A stretch of 64,000 bases of DNA from an uncultured Pedobacter sp. (GTDB lineage: Bacteria > Bacteroidota > Bacteroidia > Sphingobacteriales > Sphingobacteriaceae), in NCBI RefSeq assembly GCF_913776295.1, contig NZ_CAJYOJ010000052.1, positions 47,296 through 111,295 on the forward strand, in the 5' to 3' direction. Both the position numbers and the translations under genes were made by a program. Below, in pieces: positions 62,201-64,000 of this stretch (its first letter is position 1; every line of letters starts with the position of its first letter). The notes under the pieces were generated by a model. It saw nothing but the letters and a program-made list of their open reading frames with translations, was not told the DNA's origin and searched no databases.

Positions 62201-64000
62201 CAACTTACACCTGGTCGGCTCCTTCACTGTCATCATCAAATATTACTGGCGGAACAGCTGGCACGGGTCAGTCTGCTGTAAATCAAACTTTAACCAATAC
62301 GGGTACAACGTTGCAAACTGCAACCTATACGGTCACCCCAACCTATGCTTCGTGCGCAGGGAATACTTTTACTATTACGGTTTATGTGGTGCCTACACTA
62401 ACGGCTTCCGCAACCGGAACAACCATTTGTTCATCTTCAGCATTTAGTGTTACACCCAATAGCAATGTAAATGGAACAACCTACACTTGGACAGCTGCGC
62501 TGATAACTGGAACTGCTTCTGGCTTTTCAGACCAATCTACAGCTGTAGCCGGGCCAATTTCTCAAACTTTATCAAATACTTCCGGAGCTGATGCTACTGT
62601 ACGTTACACTGTAACACCGATCTACAATGGCTGTAGCGGTGCAACTTTTAGTTTCAATGTTATTGTAAAAACAGCAATTTCTGCACCAACAGCTAGCAAC
62701 CAAACGTTCTGCGAGATTTCGAACGCTAAGGTTGCGAACCTGGTTACTACCTCAGGAAGTAATATTAGATGGTATAATACATTGACTGGTGGAACGGCTT
62801 TGGCACCTACCGCTCCCTTGACAAACGGTAATTATTATGCGAGCCAAACAAACGCTAACGGCTGCGAAAGTGATCGTGCAGCGATCACGGTAAGCATCAC
62901 CGCCACTCCTGCACCAACGGTTAGCAACCAGACCTTCTGTGAAGTAGCGAATGCTACTGTTGCGAATCTTGTTACTACATCAGGCACCAATGTTAAGTGG
63001 TATAGTACCTCAACCGGTGGAACGGCTTTAGCTTCAACTACTGCGCTAACTAATGGTACTTATTACGCAAGCCAGACGGTAAACGGCTGCGAAAGTGCAA
63101 GCCGCTCTTCAATTACAGTAACCATTTATCAAACGCCAAAAGGATTTAATGATACCAAGACACTTAATTGTTTAGGTAATTTTAGCTATGACATTCAAAA
63201 TGCAAATATCAATAATACCACAAATGGTGGAAATGCTATTTCTGCTTCATTTACATGGACTATTAACTCAAATAGCAATGTAACCGGTGCTACAAGTGGA
63301 TCAGGTAATACGATTAATCAAACGCTAATTAATACCAGCAATGTAGCGCAAACCATAATATACACGGTAACACCAAAAGCTACTATAACGGGGGGCTGCG
63401 TTGGCAATCCTTTTACCGTTACTGTAAATGTTCCAGTTTGTTTATTAGCTGTAGATGATAACGGTATCGGCAATTCAGCAACGGGCGGAATAGCGGTAGC
63501 AAATGTTTTGCTTAATGACACCTATAATGGGGGAGTATTGCAAGCAAATTTAACTAATGTAACGATCACCAACGGTACGAACGACAGCAATGGCAAGGTA
63601 AACCTTGACCCGGCGACGGGCAAGGTGAGCGTAGCTCCGAACACCCCTGCAGGCGTTTACACCCTGACCTATACGATCACCGATAAACTGGATGCTTCCA
63701 AAGTTTCTACCGCAACGGTAAAAGTGACGGTAGCTTCCGGCGCAATCCTGGCGAAGGACGATGCGGGAACAGCGAACTCGGTGACCGGCGGCACAGCCAT
63801 CGCGAACGTATTGGCGAACGACAACTATAACGGCACCACCACTGCACCAGCTTTAACAGATGTAACGATCACCAACGGTACGAACGACAGCAACGGCAAG
63901 GTAAGCCTTGACCCGGCCACAGGTGCAATCAATGTCGCTCCGAACACGCCTGCAGGCGTTTATACCCTGACCTATACGATCACCGACAAACTGGATGCTT
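59275..64000 (+). CDS. Giant secreted surface adhesin (partial, runs off right edge)
   Basis: The frame from the ATG at 59275 is open to the end of the window, 1575 codons so far. A signal peptide ends AHA-Q-type (VHAQ, residues 34-37). Then comes an IgGFc-binding-like domain (about 40-490), a DUF11-type repeat (about 559-684; [16 protein letters not shown]), several PKD/Ig-like domains with Gly/Thr-rich strands (about 690-1130), two CHU-type Ig repeats (about 1136-1286) with the shared NGCES word, and from about 1390 a tandem repeat of 101 residues ([31 protein letters not shown]). Such proteins are large cell-surface adhesins, usually secreted by the type IX system in this phylum; the C-terminal sorting domain is outside the window. 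Confidence 0.85.
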   Translation, partial: MNNFTQLLYSSYLKQNYLKLTSLLLFLMFSAFSVHAQTYKTHYIAPAPWQYWSNANEIVVSTNTAGTTATVKKSDGTLITTLNPTPGNPAVYRFVGDPIGLLKNSINTVLDAAGIIVSGNNPIAVNVRNIASDNIPVGNYNDVNDQYIKGNASLFSFGDAAIGNNFRVGYYRDGDLNGVASNVSTIRPVYSVMAIENNTTVKLNGTAITTLNAGQSYILQAAMGSLVETSGPAVMNTGINVDAPEACGDGAYNPVPPVSSLGSDYVVIRGRGNKTAEQTTVIATEPNTNVSVMNFDHNGVLQTTNNYNLIAAGSFITFPNGISTGNGTGNVQVGDPFSGSRIVATKNVVAYSGTADQCEVDIATLSPLNSCGGSLKAETSKFRSNGSTDLPYFAYLVTKSPTDKVYITTTGGNPVYTNTDIETISGINVRRQLGSTGAYAINFNNSNIGNPNSYFITSNSRITVAMVQSGSNFSMSNFLTPFPEKTLKPTSIIENCASALLSADPISVAPFKWYFNGVEIPGETSSTYRAPLSGSYTVTSMLECGVSSQSLPVTLALCNIDLILNKSVDNPTPAKGSTVTFTITVKNSDIASGAVTGTGNAIGVSATDILPSGYTYVSNTTTAGTTYNPTTGLWSIGSMASGQMVTLTIKAIVKSSGNYNNTATVTGPQADPVLSNNTASVSVVPAGITLTSAAGTDAQSICVGSTSSAITYLITGTPTVSVTGLPAGLTFNSSNSNGNTILTINGGTLSTAGTYNYTIKATYASSTVTTTLGSVTVIPPASTPLFAANLSSTRCQGAGVESYTATATSTTGITYSISPANSGVIDAATGTVTWSANYNGTATITAVAASPCGSRSANYTVTINPTGTISGSGTVCSGSNGTLTLTGAPTTVVRWESSTDNINWTTITNTTTTLSYSNIQATTIYRAIVSGGGCTNAISGTATVTVTPRPVIADQTYYICKTGSFSFNPVYAPNGTTYTWSAPSLSSSNITGGTAGTGQSAVNQTLTNTGTTLQTATYTVTPTYASCAGNTFTITVYVVPTLTASATGTTICSSSAFSVTPNSNVNGTTYTWTAALITGTASGFSDQSTAVAGPISQTLSNTSGADATVRYTVTPIYNGCSGATFSFNVIVKTAISAPTASNQTFCEISNAKVANLVTTSGSNIRWYNTLTGGTALAPTAPLTNGNYYASQTNANGCESDRAAITVSITATPAPTVSNQTFCEVANATVANLVTTSGTNVKWYSTSTGGTALASTTALTNGTYYASQTVNGCESASRSSITVTIYQTPKGFNDTKTLNCLGNFSYDIQNANINNTTNGGNAISASFTWTINSNSNVTGATSGSGNTINQTLINTSNVAQTIIYTVTPKATITGGCVGNPFTVTVNVPVCLLAVDDNGIGNSATGGIAVANVLLNDTYNGGVLQANLTNVTITNGTNDSNGKVNLDPATGKVSVAPNTPAGVYTLTYTITDKLDASKVSTATVKVTVASGAILAKDDAGTANSVTGGTAIANVLANDNYNGTTTAPALTDVTITNGTNDSNGKVSLDPATGAINVAPNTPAGVYTLTYTITDKLDA
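63440..64000 (+). repeat. Near-identical 303-bp (101-codon) repeats inside the adhesin gene
   Basis: The block starting GTAACGATCACCAACGG at 63559 recurs at 63862, 303 bp later, with few differences; flanking parts ([17 protein letters not shown] and [17 protein letters not shown]) match too. Base composition changes sharply: one 60-base line at 63901 counts about 60% G+C against about one third at 59641. The array continues past the window. Confidence 0.85.

Noticed and set aside
1..64000. tRNA, rRNA, prophage, insertion sequences, restriction or Cas genes
   Set aside because: Looked for T-loop GTTCGA-type sequences, transposase and integrase motifs and terminal repeats; none found with support.

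Overview
The window looks like a chromosomal segment of a Bacteroidota bacterium of the Sphingobacteriaceae, most likely Pedobacter or a close relative. The evidence is the low G+C, promoters with the Bacteroidota -7 box TAnnTTTG, families typical of the phylum (DUF4296 lipoprotein, OmpP1/FadL protein, GH127-like enzyme, archaeal-type ProRS, very large repeat adhesin, MG2/plug-like secreted protein), scarce Shine-Dalgarno sequences, and many short intergenic repeats. I see no rRNA, tRNA, CRISPR array, prophage or insertion sequence. The placement is inferred from protein families, not from a database match.

Layout. 0-15.6 kb is carbohydrate-centred: an SDR oxidoreductase tail-to-tail with a GH15 enzyme; a Nudix-fold regulator divergent from galT-galK-sugar/Na+ symporter, with a 43-bp perfect palindrome between them; a Na+/H+ antiporter; an RRM protein; a sialate O-acetylesterase; a GH127-like enzyme; and an OmpA lipoprotein. 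15.6-25.5 kb is mostly housekeeping: a cold-shock-like protein, a PAS histidine kinase, ubiX, mtaB, a degenerate tandem-repeat block, lgt, an inositol-phosphatase-family protein, Nfu and purB. 25.6-28.8 kb is the most unusual segment: four tandem paralogous small lipoprotein genes (one killed by a single nonsense codon), each with its own promoter-like element and, for the three intact genes, its own terminator. Next to them are an ECF sigma factor and a membrane protein that joins an anti-sigma-like N-terminus to a periplasmic trypsin-like protease. The same bipartite motif, GGGTTACY-N13-GGTATTAA, precedes the lipoprotein genes and occurs twice before the sigma gene, so I read this as one self-contained, autoregulated envelope-stress regulon.

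28.9-45 kb: peroxiredoxin, cold-shock protein, a THUMP-like methyltransferase, the yggS-GNAT-aspartate kinase operon, a DUF4296 lipoprotein followed by mutS2, a PQQ-type sugar dehydrogenase, a 53-residue Cys-rich protein, CoA-transferase subunits A and B, a LysM protein overlapping uridine kinase, Dps and a UbiD-family decarboxylase (partner of UbiX 24 kb away). 45-64 kb: two unrecognised proteins, an overlapping 7TM protein/histidine kinase/LuxR regulator operon, an MG2/plug-like protein, a FadL porin with a Gly/Tyr-rich lipoprotein, proS, a trans-sulfuration enzyme, a TIGR02757 protein, a Crp-family regulator, and the first 1575 codons of a giant secreted adhesin that runs off the right edge inside a 101-residue repeat array.
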